Shown one piece after another: positions 28,599 to 39,520 of a stretch of 64,000 nucleotides of DNA. A program made the translations under genes and the position numbers. Origin of the DNA: Fontimonas thermophila (lineage in GTDB: Bacteria; Pseudomonadota; Gammaproteobacteria; Nevskiales; Nevskiaceae). The stretch covers positions 1 through 64,000 of the forward strand of contig NZ_FOOC01000010.1 in NCBI RefSeq assembly GCF_900113085.1, given 5' to 3'. Position 1 is the first letter of the stretch. Every line of letters begins with the position of its first letter. The notes under the pieces were generated by a model that saw only the letters and a list, made by a program, of their open reading frames with translations, ran no database searches and was not told the origin of the DNA.

Positions 28599-30133
28599 CG
28601 ACGGCCGCGAGTGCATGGCTGCTGCCGCTGCTGATCGCGATTCCTTTCGTCGGCGGTGTTGCGGCCTGGTATGCGGAGCGCCTGTCGCTGACCTGGCCGC
28701 GCTGGATCGGCCTGCTGTCGATGGCCGCGATCTGTGCGCTCGCACTGTGGATCTGGGCACATGCGGATGTCCCGGGCGTGGTGCCAGCGCATGGCACACC
28801 GAGCTGGTTGATCGAGTTCCGCGCCGAGTGGATTCCGCGCTGGGGCATCAGCCTGCATCTTGGACTCGATGGGCTGAGCCTGTTGATGATCCTGCTCACG
28901 GGGGTGCTGGGCGTGCTGTCGGTGGCCTGCTCCTGGCGCGAGATCCAGCAGTACGTGGGCTTTTTCCATCTCAATCTGCTGTGGAACCTGGCCGGCGTGA
29001 TCGGAGTGTTTCTGGCCCTCGATCTGTTCCTGTTCTTCGTGTTCTGGGAAGCGATGCTGGTGCCGATGTACTTTCTGATCGCGCTGTGGGGGCATTCGAG
29101 CCAGGGTGGGCGTTCCCGCGTCTATGCCGCGACCAAGTTTTTCATCTTCACGCAGGCGGCCGGGCTTTTGATGCTGGTCGCGATCCTCGCGCTGGTCTGG
29201 TTGCATCACCAGAACACCGGGCAGTGGAGCTTCGATTACGACCAGCTGCTGTACACGCCGCTGACGCAGGTGCAGGAGTATCTGCTGATGCTGGCTTTTT
29301 TCATCGGTTTTGCGGTGAAACTGCCGGTGTTCCCGCTGCACCCGTGGCTGCCCGATGCGCATTCCCAGGCGCCGACCGCCGGTTCCGTCGACCTGGCTGG
29401 CGTGCTGCTCAAGACCGGCGCCTATGGTCTGCTGCGCTTCGTATTGCCGCTTTTTCCGAACGCTTCGCAGGATTTCGCGCCAGCGGCGATGCTGCTCGCC
29501 ATCGCCGGTATCGTTTATGGTGCCAAGCTGGCGTTGGTGCAGACCGACATCAAGCGCCTGGTCGCCTACACCAGCGTTTCGCACATGGGTTTCGTACTGC
29601 TCGGCATCTATGCCGGCAATACGCTGGCGCTACAGGGTGCGGTCGTGCTCATGCTCGCGCATGGTCTGGCGACCGGTGCTTTGTTCATTCTCTGCGGAGA
29701 GCTCTACGAACGCCTGCATACGCGCGAGCTCGCGCGCATGGGCGGGCTGGCGCAGCGCGCACCCCACTATGCCACCGCGTTGATGTTTTTCGCGCTCGCC
29801 TCGCTGGGACTGCCAGGGCTGGGCAATTTCATCGGTGAGTTTCTGGTGCTCGCCGGCAGCTTCCCGGTTGCGCCGTGGATTACCGCGGCCGCTGCGAGCG
29901 GACTGGTGCTCGCTGCGGTATACGCGCTTTATCTGGTACAGCGCGCGTTGCACGGACCGCCCGCCGATGCGCATGCGATCGAGGATCTGACGGCGCGCGA
30001 AACCGCGATGATGGCGGCGCTGATGCTCGCCTTGCTCGCGCTCGGCCTGTTCCCGCAGCCGGTGCTCGATCTGGTGCGTGCGCCGCTTGAGCAGATCGGG
30101 CAGTGGTATGCCTTCGGAGTACCGGTGCGATGA
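28589..30133 (+). CDS. nuoM: NADH-quinone oxidoreductase subunit M
   Basis: NuoM is the second antiporter-like pumping subunit (514 residues). Conserved stretches include FFVFWEAMLVPMYFLIALWG with the key glutamate and FAVKLPVFPLHPWLPDAHSQ with the key lysine, followed by VDLAGVLLKTGAYGLLRF. I chose ATG 28589 because GGAG at 28578-28581 is correctly spaced; ATG 28595, which overlaps the nuoL stop, is the alternative. The stop overlaps the nuoN ATG. Confidence 0.95.
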   Translation: MDMTTAASAWLLPLLIAIPFVGGVAAWYAERLSLTWPRWIGLLSMAAICALALWIWAHADVPGVVPAHGTPSWLIEFRAEWIPRWGISLHLGLDGLSLLMILLTGVLGVLSVACSWREIQQYVGFFHLNLLWNLAGVIGVFLALDLFLFFVFWEAMLVPMYFLIALWGHSSQGGRSRVYAATKFFIFTQAAGLLMLVAILALVWLHHQNTGQWSFDYDQLLYTPLTQVQEYLLMLAFFIGFAVKLPVFPLHPWLPDAHSQAPTAGSVDLAGVLLKTGAYGLLRFVLPLFPNASQDFAPAAMLLAIAGIVYGAKLALVQTDIKRLVAYTSVSHMGFVLLGIYAGNTLALQGAVVLMLAHGLATGALFILCGELYERLHTRELARMGGLAQRAPHYATALMFFALASLGLPGLGNFIGEFLVLAGSFPVAPWITAAAASGLVLAAVYALYLVQRALHGPPADAHAIEDLTARETAMMAALMLALLALGLFPQPVLDLVRAPLEQIGQWYAFGVPVR

Positions 30134-31584
30134 ACACGACCCTCGATGCGCAGCTGTGGGCGGCTGCGCCGCTGATCCTGATGGCTGTGGGCATCGTCAT
30201 CGTCATGCTGGTGATCGCCGGCACGCGCAACCACCGCGCCATCGCACAGCTGACGACCCTCGGGTTTGTGCTGACCTGCATCGTGAGCCTGATGCCCGAG
30301 CGCGCCACTGAGGTGACGCCGCTGCTGCTCATCGACGATTACGCGCGCTGGGTGATGGCCTTGATCGCTGCCGCCGGCGCGGTGACGACGGCGCTGATCT
30401 ACGGCTATCTCGCCGATCACGACGGCTATCGCGAGGAGATGTATCTGCTGCTGCTGCTTGCCGCATTTGGGGCGATGGTGCTCGCCGCCAGCTGCCATGC
30501 CGCGAGCCTCTTGCTTGGCCTGGAGACATTGTCGATTGCGCTGTTCGGCATGATCGCCTACCCACTCAGATACGCGCGGCCGCTGGAAGCCGCCATCAAG
30601 TATCTGATCCTGTCGGCCGCAGCGACGGCGACGCTGCTGCTCGGCTTTGCATTCATCTATGCCATGACCGGCCGGCTGCAGTTTGGCCCGCTCGGGGCTG
30701 CCGTGGCGGCGCTTTCCGGCGCCGATCGCGCGATAGCCCACGCCGGCCTGGCGCTGATCTGGGTCGGTTTTGCGTTCAAGCTGTCACTGGCACCGTTCCA
30801 TCTGTGGACGGCCGATGTCTATGAAGGGGCGCCGGCACCGGTCGCCGGTTTCCTCGCCGCGGTGTCCAAGGGCGCGGTCGCGGTGGCGCTGCTGCGCTGG
30901 CTCGACGCCGCGGCGCTGGCGCAGACCCCGGCGCTTGCGCACATGCTATCCGTGCTCGCCGTGGCGAGCATCGCCATCGGCAATCTCGGCGCCTTGCAGC
31001 AGAACAACGTCAAGCGTCTGCTCGCATACTCTTCGATCGCCCATTTCGGCTATCTGCTGGTACCGTTTCTGGTCGGCGGCAGTGTCGCGCGCGAGGCGGT
31101 GCTGTTCTATGTCGCCGCCTACACCGTGATGACGCTGGGCAGCTTCGGGGCGGTCGCCGCGCTGTCCGGATCGCAGGCGCGCGACGACGCCGACCATCTC
31201 TACGATTACCGCGGCCTGTTCTGGCGGCGTCCCTTGGTGACCTCGGTGTTCGTGCCGATGCTGCTGGCGCAGGCCGGTGTGCCACTCACGGTCGGATTTC
31301 TCGCCAAGTTCTACGTCCTGGCCGCCGCTGTCGAGCAACACGCCTGGATGCTTGCACTCGCGGTGATCGTGGGCAGCGCCGTCGGTCTTTACTATTACCT
31401 GCGCCTGGCGATCGTGCAGTTCCTGCCCAAACCCGGTGGCATGCAGCGCGAGGCTCGGCTCAGCGAGGCGGCGGTCGCAACGAGTGTGGCGCTGGTGTCG
31501 CTGGTGGTGGCCTTGATCGGCGCCGGCATCTGGCCGCAGCCGCTCGCTGCAGCAGTGAGCCGCGCCCTCGCCGGCAGTGGCTGA
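30130..31584 (+). CDS. nuoN: NADH-quinone oxidoreductase subunit N
   Basis: NuoN is the third antiporter-like subunit (484 residues) and the last gene of the complex I operon. LLLGLETLSIALFGMIAYPL holds the conserved glutamate and FAFKLSLAPFHLWTADVYEG the conserved lysine. PAPVAGFLAAVSKGAVAVAL is also typical. After it lies a 113-bp gap before nqrA in which I see no convincing terminator, so read-through into nqr is possible. Confidence 0.95.
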   Translation: MNTTLDAQLWAAAPLILMAVGIVIVMLVIAGTRNHRAIAQLTTLGFVLTCIVSLMPERATEVTPLLLIDDYARWVMALIAAAGAVTTALIYGYLADHDGYREEMYLLLLLAAFGAMVLAASCHAASLLLGLETLSIALFGMIAYPLRYARPLEAAIKYLILSAAATATLLLGFAFIYAMTGRLQFGPLGAAVAALSGADRAIAHAGLALIWVGFAFKLSLAPFHLWTADVYEGAPAPVAGFLAAVSKGAVAVALLRWLDAAALAQTPALAHMLSVLAVASIAIGNLGALQQNNVKRLLAYSSIAHFGYLLVPFLVGGSVAREAVLFYVAAYTVMTLGSFGAVAALSGSQARDDADHLYDYRGLFWRRPLVTSVFVPMLLAQAGVPLTVGFLAKFYVLAAAVEQHAWMLALAVIVGSAVGLYYYLRLAIVQFLPKPGGMQREARLSEAAVATSVALVSLVVALIGAGIWPQPLAAAVSRALAGSG

Positions 31585-31655
31585 CCCCAGCGGAAGTTTT
31601 TGCAGCGTCTGCGCCGGATCCGGGTCGGGTAGCGGCGACGGGGTCGATTGACTAG

Positions 31656-33053
<1,398 letters not shown>

Positions 33054-33149
33054 GCGATCGCATCCGGTCGATGGCGTGAGGGTCGTTGTTATCCGGCGCG
33101 GATGTCCGTGCCGGTGCGTGGCCTGCGATATCCGGATGCGTGTCCGGTG

Positions 33150-33235
33150 CCATCCCGGTCGGGATGGTCCGGCAGAAGATTCACGAGCGCACGGTGCCGG
33201 TAACCAAGCCGGCGCTTGTTAACCGAGGCAGGTTT
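33150..33235 (+). other. Structured nqrA-nqrB intergenic region
   Basis: The 186-bp gap holds a compact hairpin, CCATCCCG-GT-CGGGATGG (about 33152-33169). A second imperfect stem, GGTAACCAAGC and GCTTGTTAACC, lies at about 33199-33223, just ahead of nqrB. Neither has a T-run, so they look like processing or translation-control structures rather than terminators. I found no small gene here. Confidence 0.4.
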
Positions 33236-33239
33236 AGTT

Positions 33240-34457
33240 ATGTCCGCACTCCGATCTTTTCTCGACCGCGTCGAGCCCTTGTTCAAGAAGGGGGGGCGCT
33301 TCGAGCGGTTCTATCCGCTCTACGAGGCGGTCGACACGATTGCATACTCGCCCGGCGAGGTGACCCGCGTCGCGCCGCACGTGCGCGACGGCATCGACCT
33401 CAAGCGGGTCATGATCTACGTCTGGCTGGCGACTTTCCCGGCGATCGCCGTCGGCTGCTGGAACGTTGGGTATCAGGCCAACAATGCACTGATCGCGCTC
33501 GGGCAGACCCAGATCGCCGGCTGGCGTGGCGCGCTGCTGCACCTGTTCGGCGTCGGCATCGACCCGACCAGCATCTGGGACTGTTTCTGGCACGGATTCT
33601 GGTACTGGCTGCCGATTTACGCAGTGACCTTCGTCGTTGGCGGATTCTGGGAAGTGCTGTTCGCGACGGTCCGCCGCCACGAGATCAACGAAGGTTTCTT
33701 CGTGACCTCGATCCTGTTTTCGCTGACTCTGCCGCCGACCGTACCGCTGTGGCAGGTTGCCCTGGGTATCTCGTTCGGCACGGTCATCGGCAAGGAAATT
33801 TTTGGCGGCACCGGCAAGAATTTCCTCAATCCGGCGCTGACCGGACGGGCCTTTTTGTATTTCGCCTATCCGGCGCAGCAGACCGGAGACACGATCTGGA
33901 CCGCCGTCGATGGCTTCACCGGCGCGACGACACTCGGCATCGCCAAGCTCGGCGGTATCGAGGCCGTGCGCGAGACCGGGCTGACCTGGATGCACACCTT
34001 CATCGGCATCGAGCAAGGCTCGATCGGCGAGGTTTCGGCGCTGGCGATTCTCATCGGCGGTGCGTTCTTGATGCTCACTGGCGTCGCCAGCTGGCGGATC
34101 GTCGCCGGCATGGTTTTGGGTGCGATCGTCACCGCCCTGCTGTTCAACCTGTTCGGGTCCGATAAAAACCCGATGAGCAGCTTCCCCTGGTACTGGCACC
34201 TGACCGTGGGTGGCTTTGCCTTTGGTGCGATGTTCATGGCTACCGATCCGGTGTCCGCGGCGCACACGGACACCGGTCGCTGGATCTTCGGTGCGTTCTG
34301 TGGCGTGATGACGGTGCTCGTGCGCGTGCTCAATCCGGCCTTCCCCGAGTCGGTGATGCTGGCGATTCTGCTCGGCAACATCGTGGCGCCGCTGATCGAC
34401 TATGCGGTGATCAAGGCCAACGTCGCGCGTCGTGCCCGGCGTCTGGCGGCGACCTGA
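33240..34457 (+). CDS. nqrB: Na+-translocating NADH:quinone reductase subunit B
   Basis: NqrB is a 405-residue integral membrane subunit that binds riboflavin and a covalent FMN. The flavinylation motif Dxx(S/T)GAT appears as DGFTGAT, with the modified threonine at about 230. Other hallmarks are HEINEGFFVTSILFSLTLPP, GKNFLNPALTGRAFLYFAYP and PMSSFPWYWHLTVGGFAFGA. I used ATG 33240 (MSALRSFLDR), with an AGGCAGG-like ribosome site just upstream. It lies 22 bp before nqrC. Confidence 0.96.
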   Translation: MSALRSFLDRVEPLFKKGGRFERFYPLYEAVDTIAYSPGEVTRVAPHVRDGIDLKRVMIYVWLATFPAIAVGCWNVGYQANNALIALGQTQIAGWRGALLHLFGVGIDPTSIWDCFWHGFWYWLPIYAVTFVVGGFWEVLFATVRRHEINEGFFVTSILFSLTLPPTVPLWQVALGISFGTVIGKEIFGGTGKNFLNPALTGRAFLYFAYPAQQTGDTIWTAVDGFTGATTLGIAKLGGIEAVRETGLTWMHTFIGIEQGSIGEVSALAILIGGAFLMLTGVASWRIVAGMVLGAIVTALLFNLFGSDKNPMSSFPWYWHLTVGGFAFGAMFMATDPVSAAHTDTGRWIFGAFCGVMTVLVRVLNPAFPESVMLAILLGNIVAPLIDYAVIKANVARRARRLAAT

Positions 34458-34479
34458 CGCCGGGACAGGAGTCATTCCA

Positions 34480-35283
34480 ATGGCAGCAAAAGACAGTAAG
34501 GCCTATGCGTTGTGGGTCGCATTCGTCCTGTGCCTGGTCTGCTCGATGCTGGTGACCGCAGCGGCAATCGCGCTGCGCCCGATGCAGCAGGCAGCCAAGC
34601 TCGACGACAAGCGCAAGAACATTCTGCGCGTGGTCGGTCTGTACCAGGAGGGCATGGATATCGACCAGGCGTTCAAGCAGATCACGCCCAAGGTGATAGA
34701 CCTCGACACCGGCGAGATCGTCGAGCAGATCGATCCGGCGACCTACGACCAGTACGCGGCGGCCAAGGATCCAGCCCAGGGTGGGCAGAAGATCCCTGGT
34801 GACGCCGACATCGCCAAGATCAAGTACCGGCCCCGCTACGCGACCGTTTATTTCCTCTATAACGCCGACGGGACGCCGCGCACCGTGATTCTGCCGATCA
34901 GTGGATACGGGTTGTGGTCGACGCTCTACGGTTTCTTGGCAGTCGAGGCCGACGGCAATACCGTCGTCGGAATCAATTTCTACCGGCATGCGGAAACGCC
35001 CGGCCTGGGCGGCGAGGTCGACAACCCAATGTGGAAAAAGCAGTGGACCGGCAAGAAGATTTACGACGAATCCGGCAAGGTCGCGCTGCATCTGGTCAAG
35101 GGCGGCGTCAACCCGGAGAATCCCGAGGCGGTGCATCAGGTCGATGCGCTCGCCGGCGCGACGCTGACCTCCAACGGGGTGACCTATCTGATCCAGTACT
35201 GGCTCTCCGACGCCGGTTTCAAGCCGTTCTTGCGCAAGCTCTCCGCCCAGCACTCGGCCGTGCGCACGGCCGGAGGTGAATGA
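34480..35283 (+). CDS. nqrC: Na+-translocating NADH:quinone reductase subunit C
   Basis: This 267-residue subunit has one N-terminal membrane helix (about 10-32) and a periplasmic FMN domain. The flavinylation motif is [12 protein letters not shown], placing the covalent FMN on Thr228 or its neighbour. [20 protein letters not shown] and [11 protein letters not shown] are conserved. Start is ATG 34480 ([10 protein letters not shown]), not the longer frame start. GGAGG at the end of the gene serves nqrD. Confidence 0.96.
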   Translation: MAAKDSKAYALWVAFVLCLVCSMLVTAAAIALRPMQQAAKLDDKRKNILRVVGLYQEGMDIDQAFKQITPKVIDLDTGEIVEQIDPATYDQYAAAKDPAQGGQKIPGDADIAKIKYRPRYATVYFLYNADGTPRTVILPISGYGLWSTLYGFLAVEADGNTVVGINFYRHAETPGLGGEVDNPMWKKQWTGKKIYDESGKVALHLVKGGVNPENPEAVHQVDALAGATLTSNGVTYLIQYWLSDAGFKPFLRKLSAQHSAVRTAGGE

Positions 35284-35285
35284 AT

Positions 35286-35957
35286 ATGGCTGACGTCAAC
35301 GCAAAGAAAATCCTGCTCGATCCGATCGCCGACAACAATCCGATCATCCTGCAGGTGCTCGGCATCTGTTCCGCGCTCGCCGTCACCAGCAAGCTCGAGA
35401 CCGCGCTGATCATGTGCGTGGGCCTGACCGCGGTTACGGCTTTCTCGAACCTGTTTTACAGCCTGGTGCGTAATTTCGTGCCCGGCAGCATCCGCATCAT
35501 TGCGCAGATGACCATCGCCGCCACGCTGGTCATTCTCGTCGACCAGACGCTCAAGGCCGTGGCTTACGAGCAATCCAAGCCGCTGTCGGTGTTCATCGGC
35601 CTGATCCTGACCAATTGCATCGTCATGGGCCGGCTCGAGGCCTATGCGCAATCCAATCCGCCGTTGCCGGCGTTTCTCGATGGGTTGGGCAACGGTTTGG
35701 GTTACTCGGCGATCCTGATCGTGCTCGCCGTGTTTCGCGAGCTGTTCGGCTCGGGCAAGCTGCTGGGCGTGGAAATCCTGCCGCTGGTGACCCAAGGCGG
35801 CTGGTACGTGCCCAATGGCCTGCTGCTGTTGCCGCCGTCGGCGTTCTTCCTGATCGGCATGATCATCTGGGCGGTGCGCACGTGGAAGCCGCAGCAGCAG
35901 GAAAAGCCCGCGTTCCGGATCCAGGCCGGTCAGATCCACGGCGTGGAGGCGCACTGA
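35286..35957 (+). CDS. nqrD: Na+-translocating NADH:quinone reductase subunit D
   Basis: This 223-residue membrane subunit is homologous to RnfE/NqrE with an inverted repeat fold. [20 protein letters not shown], the cysteine in [13 protein letters not shown] and [20 protein letters not shown] are conserved. The cysteines help bind the intramembrane iron centre together with NqrE. I preferred ATG 35286 because GGAGG at 35272-35276 is better spaced for it than for the overlapping ATG at 35280. Confidence 0.95.
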   Translation: MADVNAKKILLDPIADNNPIILQVLGICSALAVTSKLETALIMCVGLTAVTAFSNLFYSLVRNFVPGSIRIIAQMTIAATLVILVDQTLKAVAYEQSKPLSVFIGLILTNCIVMGRLEAYAQSNPPLPAFLDGLGNGLGYSAILIVLAVFRELFGSGKLLGVEILPLVTQGGWYVPNGLLLLPPSAFFLIGMIIWAVRTWKPQQQEKPAFRIQAGQIHGVEAH

Positions 35958-35959
35958 AC

Positions 35960-36568
35960 ATGGAACACTACATCAACCTCGCGATCCGCTCGCTGTTCGT
36001 CGAGAACCTCGCGCTGTCTTTCTTTCTGGGCATGTGCACTTTTCTGGCGATCTCGAAGAAGATCGAGACCGCGATGGGGCTGGGCATCGCGGTCATTGCC
36101 GTGCAGTCGTTGACGATGCCGCTCAACAATCTGCTGTGGCAGTACGTGCTCAAGCCCGATGCGCTCAAATGGGCCGGTCTTCCCGGCACGGACTTGAGCT
36201 TTCTCGGCCTGATCCTGTACATCGGCGTCATCGCCGCGAGCGTGCAAATTCTCGAGATGACCCTCGACAAGTACGTCCCGGCACTCTACAACGCGCTCGG
36301 CATCTTTCTGCCCCTGATCACGGTCAATTGCGCGATCCTCGGTGGCACGCTGTTCATGGTCGAGCGCGACTACACGTTCGCCGAGGCCTGTGTCTACGGC
36401 ATCTCCTCGGGGGCGTCGTGGGCGCTGGCGATCGTGCTGCTCGCCGGGGTGCGGGAAAAACTCAAGTATTCGGATGTGCCGGCCGGACTGCAGGGTCTGG
36501 GCATCGCCTTCATCTCTGCGGGTCTTCTGGCTTTCGGCTTCATGGCCTTCTCCGGTCTTCAGCTCTAG
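35960..36568 (+). CDS. nqrE: Na+-translocating NADH:quinone reductase subunit E
   Basis: This 202-residue membrane partner of NqrD has six predicted helices. [20 protein letters not shown] supplies an iron-ligand cysteine and [20 protein letters not shown] the second. The gene starts 2 bp after nqrD and ends 12 bp before nqrF, fitting one operon. Confidence 0.96.
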   Translation: MEHYINLAIRSLFVENLALSFFLGMCTFLAISKKIETAMGLGIAVIAVQSLTMPLNNLLWQYVLKPDALKWAGLPGTDLSFLGLILYIGVIAASVQILEMTLDKYVPALYNALGIFLPLITVNCAILGGTLFMVERDYTFAEACVYGISSGASWALAIVLLAGVREKLKYSDVPAGLQGLGIAFISAGLLAFGFMAFSGLQL

Positions 36569-36580
36569 GACGCACTCGAC

Positions 36581-37804
36581 ATGCTTCTCGAAATCGGCCT
36601 GGGTGTCGCCGTCTTCGTCGGCGTCATTTTGACGCTCGTTCTCGTGATCCAGGTTGCCAAGGACAAGCTGGTTCCGGCGGGTAACGTCAAGCTCCTCATC
36701 AACGGCGAACGCGAACTGGAAGTGCCGGTCGGCGGCAAGCTGCTGCAGACGCTCGCCGGATGCGGGCTATACGTACCCTCGGCCTGCGGCGGCGGCGGTT
36801 CCTGCGCGCAGTGCCGGGTCAAGGTGCTCGAAGGCGGCGGCAACATTCTGCCCACCGAGCTCAACCACATCACCAAGCGCGAGGCGCGTGAGGGTCATCG
36901 TCTGTCGTGCCAGGTGGCGGTCAAGCAGAACATGAGAATCGAGATCCCGGAGCACGTCTTCGGGGTCAAGAAATGGGAGTGCACGGTGCGCTCCAACCGC
37001 AATGTCGCCACTTTCATCAAGGAACTGGTACTGGAGCTGCCGCCCGGCGAGCGTGTGAACTTCCGCGCCGGCGGTTACATCCAGATCCAATGTCCGCCGC
37101 ATGTCGTGGAATACAAGAATTTCGACATCGAGCCGCAGTTTCGCGGTGACTGGGACAAGTTCAATCTCTGGCAGTACGAGTCGGTGGTCACCGAGCCCGT
37201 CGAACGCGCTTACTCGATGGCCAACTACCCAGAGGAGCTGGGCATCATCATGCTCAATGTGCGGATCGCCAGTCCTCCGCCCAAGATGCCGCATGTCCCA
37301 CCCGGCAAGATGTCGAGCTACATCTTCAGCCTCAAACCGGGCGACAAGGTCACGATTTCCGGCCCGTTTGGCGAGTTTTTCGCCCGCGACACCGACAAGG
37401 AGATGGTTTTCGTCGGCGGCGGTGCGGGCATGGCGCCGATGCGCAGCCATATCTTCGATCAGCTCAAGCGCATCAAGACGCAGCGCAAGATCACGTTCTG
37501 GTACGGCGCCCGCAGCAAGCGCGAGATGTTCTACGTCGAGGATTTCGACCGGCTCGCGGCCGAGCACCCCAACTTTACCTGGCATGTGGCGCTGTCCGAG
37601 CCCCTGCCGGAGGACAACTGGACCGGCTACACGGGTTTCATCCACACCGTGTTGTACGAGAACTATCTCAAGCACCACAAGGCGCCGGAAGACTGCGAGT
37701 ACTACCTGTGCGGTCCGCCGGTGATGAACGCGGCCGTGATCAAGATGCTGCTGGATCTCGGCGTCGAGCGTAAGGACATCATGCTCGACGACTTCGGCGG
37801 ATGA
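36581..37804 (+). CDS. nqrF: Na+-translocating NADH:quinone reductase subunit F
   Basis: NqrF is the NADH-oxidising entry subunit: an N-terminal membrane helix (about 3-25), a 2Fe-2S domain and an FAD/NADH reductase domain. The cluster ligands are Cys69, 75, 78 and 110. RAYSMANYP at about 209-217 binds FAD and [12 protein letters not shown] at about 275-286 binds NADH; the C terminus ends in DIMLDDFGG, as in other NqrF proteins. The 407-residue length is standard. Confidence 0.97.
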   Translation: MLLEIGLGVAVFVGVILTLVLVIQVAKDKLVPAGNVKLLINGERELEVPVGGKLLQTLAGCGLYVPSACGGGGSCAQCRVKVLEGGGNILPTELNHITKREAREGHRLSCQVAVKQNMRIEIPEHVFGVKKWECTVRSNRNVATFIKELVLELPPGERVNFRAGGYIQIQCPPHVVEYKNFDIEPQFRGDWDKFNLWQYESVVTEPVERAYSMANYPEELGIIMLNVRIASPPPKMPHVPPGKMSSYIFSLKPGDKVTISGPFGEFFARDTDKEMVFVGGGAGMAPMRSHIFDQLKRIKTQRKITFWYGARSKREMFYVEDFDRLAAEHPNFTWHVALSEPLPEDNWTGYTGFIHTVLYENYLKHHKAPEDCEYYLCGPPVMNAAVIKMLLDLGVERKDIMLDDFGG

Positions 37805-37897
37805 GCGCGCGCAGATCCGCAGCAGCCACGGCCGGCAGGTGTCTGCTGCCCGGGTGGATGCCTTGCAAGCGCGATTGACTGGCGCGACACTCACGCC

Positions 37898-38083
37898 ATG
37901 CTGGCCACCTTTCTCGTTGTCCTGGTGTTGTTCAGCCTCGCGCTGCTGGGGCTCGGGATCGGCTGGCTCGTGCGTGGGCGCGAGCTCAAGGGAACTTGCG
38001 CCAGCCAGGCCGCCTTCACCGGCGGTACCTGCGAGGTCTGTGGCAAGACGCAAGGTTGCGGCGAGCCGTCGTCGCGGCGTTGA
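37898..38083 (+). CDS. nqrM: Na+-NQR maturation protein NqrM
   Basis: This 61-residue protein has one membrane helix (about 3-24) followed by four cysteines, Cys34, 45, 48 and 54. That pattern and the position after nqrF identify NqrM, needed to deliver iron to the intramembrane NqrD/NqrE centre. The RNA start site is unclear and no strong ribosome site precedes the ATG. In Vibrio the order is nqrF-apbE-nqrM; here apbE is absent and the gap is 93 bp. Confidence 0.88.
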   Translation: MLATFLVVLVLFSLALLGLGIGWLVRGRELKGTCASQAAFTGGTCEVCGKTQGCGEPSSRR

Positions 38084-38094
38084 AGGGGGCTTGC

Positions 38095-38505
38095 ATGCTG
38101 CATTCGATCTCGGTGAGAGACTACATGGCGGAGAGCCTGCTGACGTTCACTCCGGACATGGACGTGATGACGGCGATCCACCTGCTCTGCGAAAAGGGCT
38201 ATTCCGGCGCACCGGTTCTCGACAATCTCGGCAACATCGTCGGCATTCTCTCCGAGCACGATTGCCTGAAAGTGGCGATCCACGCCAGTTACCACGGCGT
38301 GATGGGGGGGCGCGTCGGTGATTTCATGTCAAAAAATCCGGTCACCGTCGATGCCGAGACGAGCATCCTCGAAGTCGCCAAGATGTTTCTCGAAATGCCC
38401 TACCGCCGCTATCCAGTGGTCGAGGACAACCGCCTGGTCGGTCTGATTTCGCGCACCGACGTGCTGCGCGCCATCGACGCGATCAACGACAGTTCCAACG
38501 CATGA
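38095..38505 (+). CDS. Tandem CBS-domain protein
   Basis: This 136-residue soluble protein consists of two CBS repeats (about 5-65 and 70-133), a module that senses adenosine nucleotides. Each repeat ends with the typical IVGILSEHD and LVGLISRTDVLRAID. No catalytic or transport domain is attached. It begins 11 bp after nqrM, so it is probably co-transcribed with the nqr operon and may report energy state. That last point is inference from position. Confidence 0.9.
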   Translation: MLHSISVRDYMAESLLTFTPDMDVMTAIHLLCEKGYSGAPVLDNLGNIVGILSEHDCLKVAIHASYHGVMGGRVGDFMSKNPVTVDAETSILEVAKMFLEMPYRRYPVVEDNRLVGLISRTDVLRAIDAINDSSNA

Positions 38506-38661
38506 TGGCGCGCCGCCGCGCGCTGCGGCTGGCGGCTTCCGCCAGAAGCGGGTTGGTGCCGGCGCGGTGGTCTTTTCGCCGATGATGATTTCGCATACCG
38601 TTAGCGCCGTTTGCGGTTCAAGCAGGCGCTGGCGTTTTCTGATCCGGCCATCACGGCATCC

Positions 38662-39513
38662 ATGAGCACGGTCGATATCTTCAAGCAGCTGGCCAGCGTC
38701 AATCCCGGCGAGGCGCTGTACCGGCGTCTGGTCACTCCCGAGATCGAAGCGCTGTTCGCGCGCATCCCCAAACCAGTCGGCAGCTTCGGCTACGACCCGT
38801 GGGGCTACAACGAGAATGCCGCCAAGCTCGCGGTCGGGATCTTCAGGTGGCTGTACGAGCATTATTTTCGTGTGACCGCACACGGGCTGGAGCACGTCCC
38901 GCCCCAAGGGCGAGTGCTGATCGTGCCGAACCACTCCGGGCAATTGCCACTCGACGGTGTGCTGATCGGCTATGCGCTGGCGACCAATCCGCACGGGCCG
39001 CGTGCCGCGCGGGCGATGATCGAACGTTTCTTCCCCACCGTGCCCTGGCTCGGCAACTGGTTGAACGCGGTCGGGGCGGTCATCGGCGATCCGCTCAACT
39101 GCAGCAAGATGCTCGAGCAGGAAGAGGCCATCATCGTCTTCCCCGAGGGCGTGCGCGGCTCCGGCAAGCTCTACAAGCAGCGTTACCAGCTGCAGCGCTT
39201 CGGCAACGGGTTCATGCACCTGGCCTTGCAGCACAGGGCACCGATCGTGCCGGTCGGTGTCGTCGGCTGCGAGGAGACCATGCCGTCGTTTGCCAACATC
39301 GCGCCACTGGCGCGGCTGCTCGGGCTGCCTTACGTCCCACTGGGGCCCTTGCTGCCCTTGCCGGCACGCGTCTATCTGTACTTCGGCGAGCCGATGGTCT
39401 TCGAGGGTAGCGCAAAGAGCGAGGAAGAGGTGAATGCACGCGTCGAGCAGGTCAAGGAGCGCATCCGCGAGCTGATCGCACGTGGGCTCAAGGAACGCCA
39501 GCAGATCTTTTGA
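38662..39513 (+). CDS. PlsC-like lysophospholipid/acyl acyltransferase
   Basis: This 283-residue acyltransferase-family protein has the acceptor motif NHSGQLPLDG at 90-99, where His and Asp are six residues apart instead of the usual four. FPEGVRGSGKLYKQRY begins at about 160 and PIVPVGVVGCEET follows. Members transfer acyl chains to glycerol-type or similar acceptors. ATG 38662 (MSTVDIFKQ) was chosen. The next gene, an SDR-like protein, starts 8 bp later, so both should serve one pathway, perhaps unusual lipid synthesis. Confidence 0.82.
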   Translation: MSTVDIFKQLASVNPGEALYRRLVTPEIEALFARIPKPVGSFGYDPWGYNENAAKLAVGIFRWLYEHYFRVTAHGLEHVPPQGRVLIVPNHSGQLPLDGVLIGYALATNPHGPRAARAMIERFFPTVPWLGNWLNAVGAVIGDPLNCSKMLEQEEAIIVFPEGVRGSGKLYKQRYQLQRFGNGFMHLALQHRAPIVPVGVVGCEETMPSFANIAPLARLLGLPYVPLGPLLPLPARVYLYFGEPMVFEGSAKSEEEVNARVEQVKERIRELIARGLKERQQIF

Positions 39514-39520
39514 GGCCGCG

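Noticed and set aside
28589-28600. NuoM start at ATG 28595, overlapping the nuoL stop
   Set aside because: The GGAG at 28578-28581 is better spaced for ATG 28589; the difference is only two codons.
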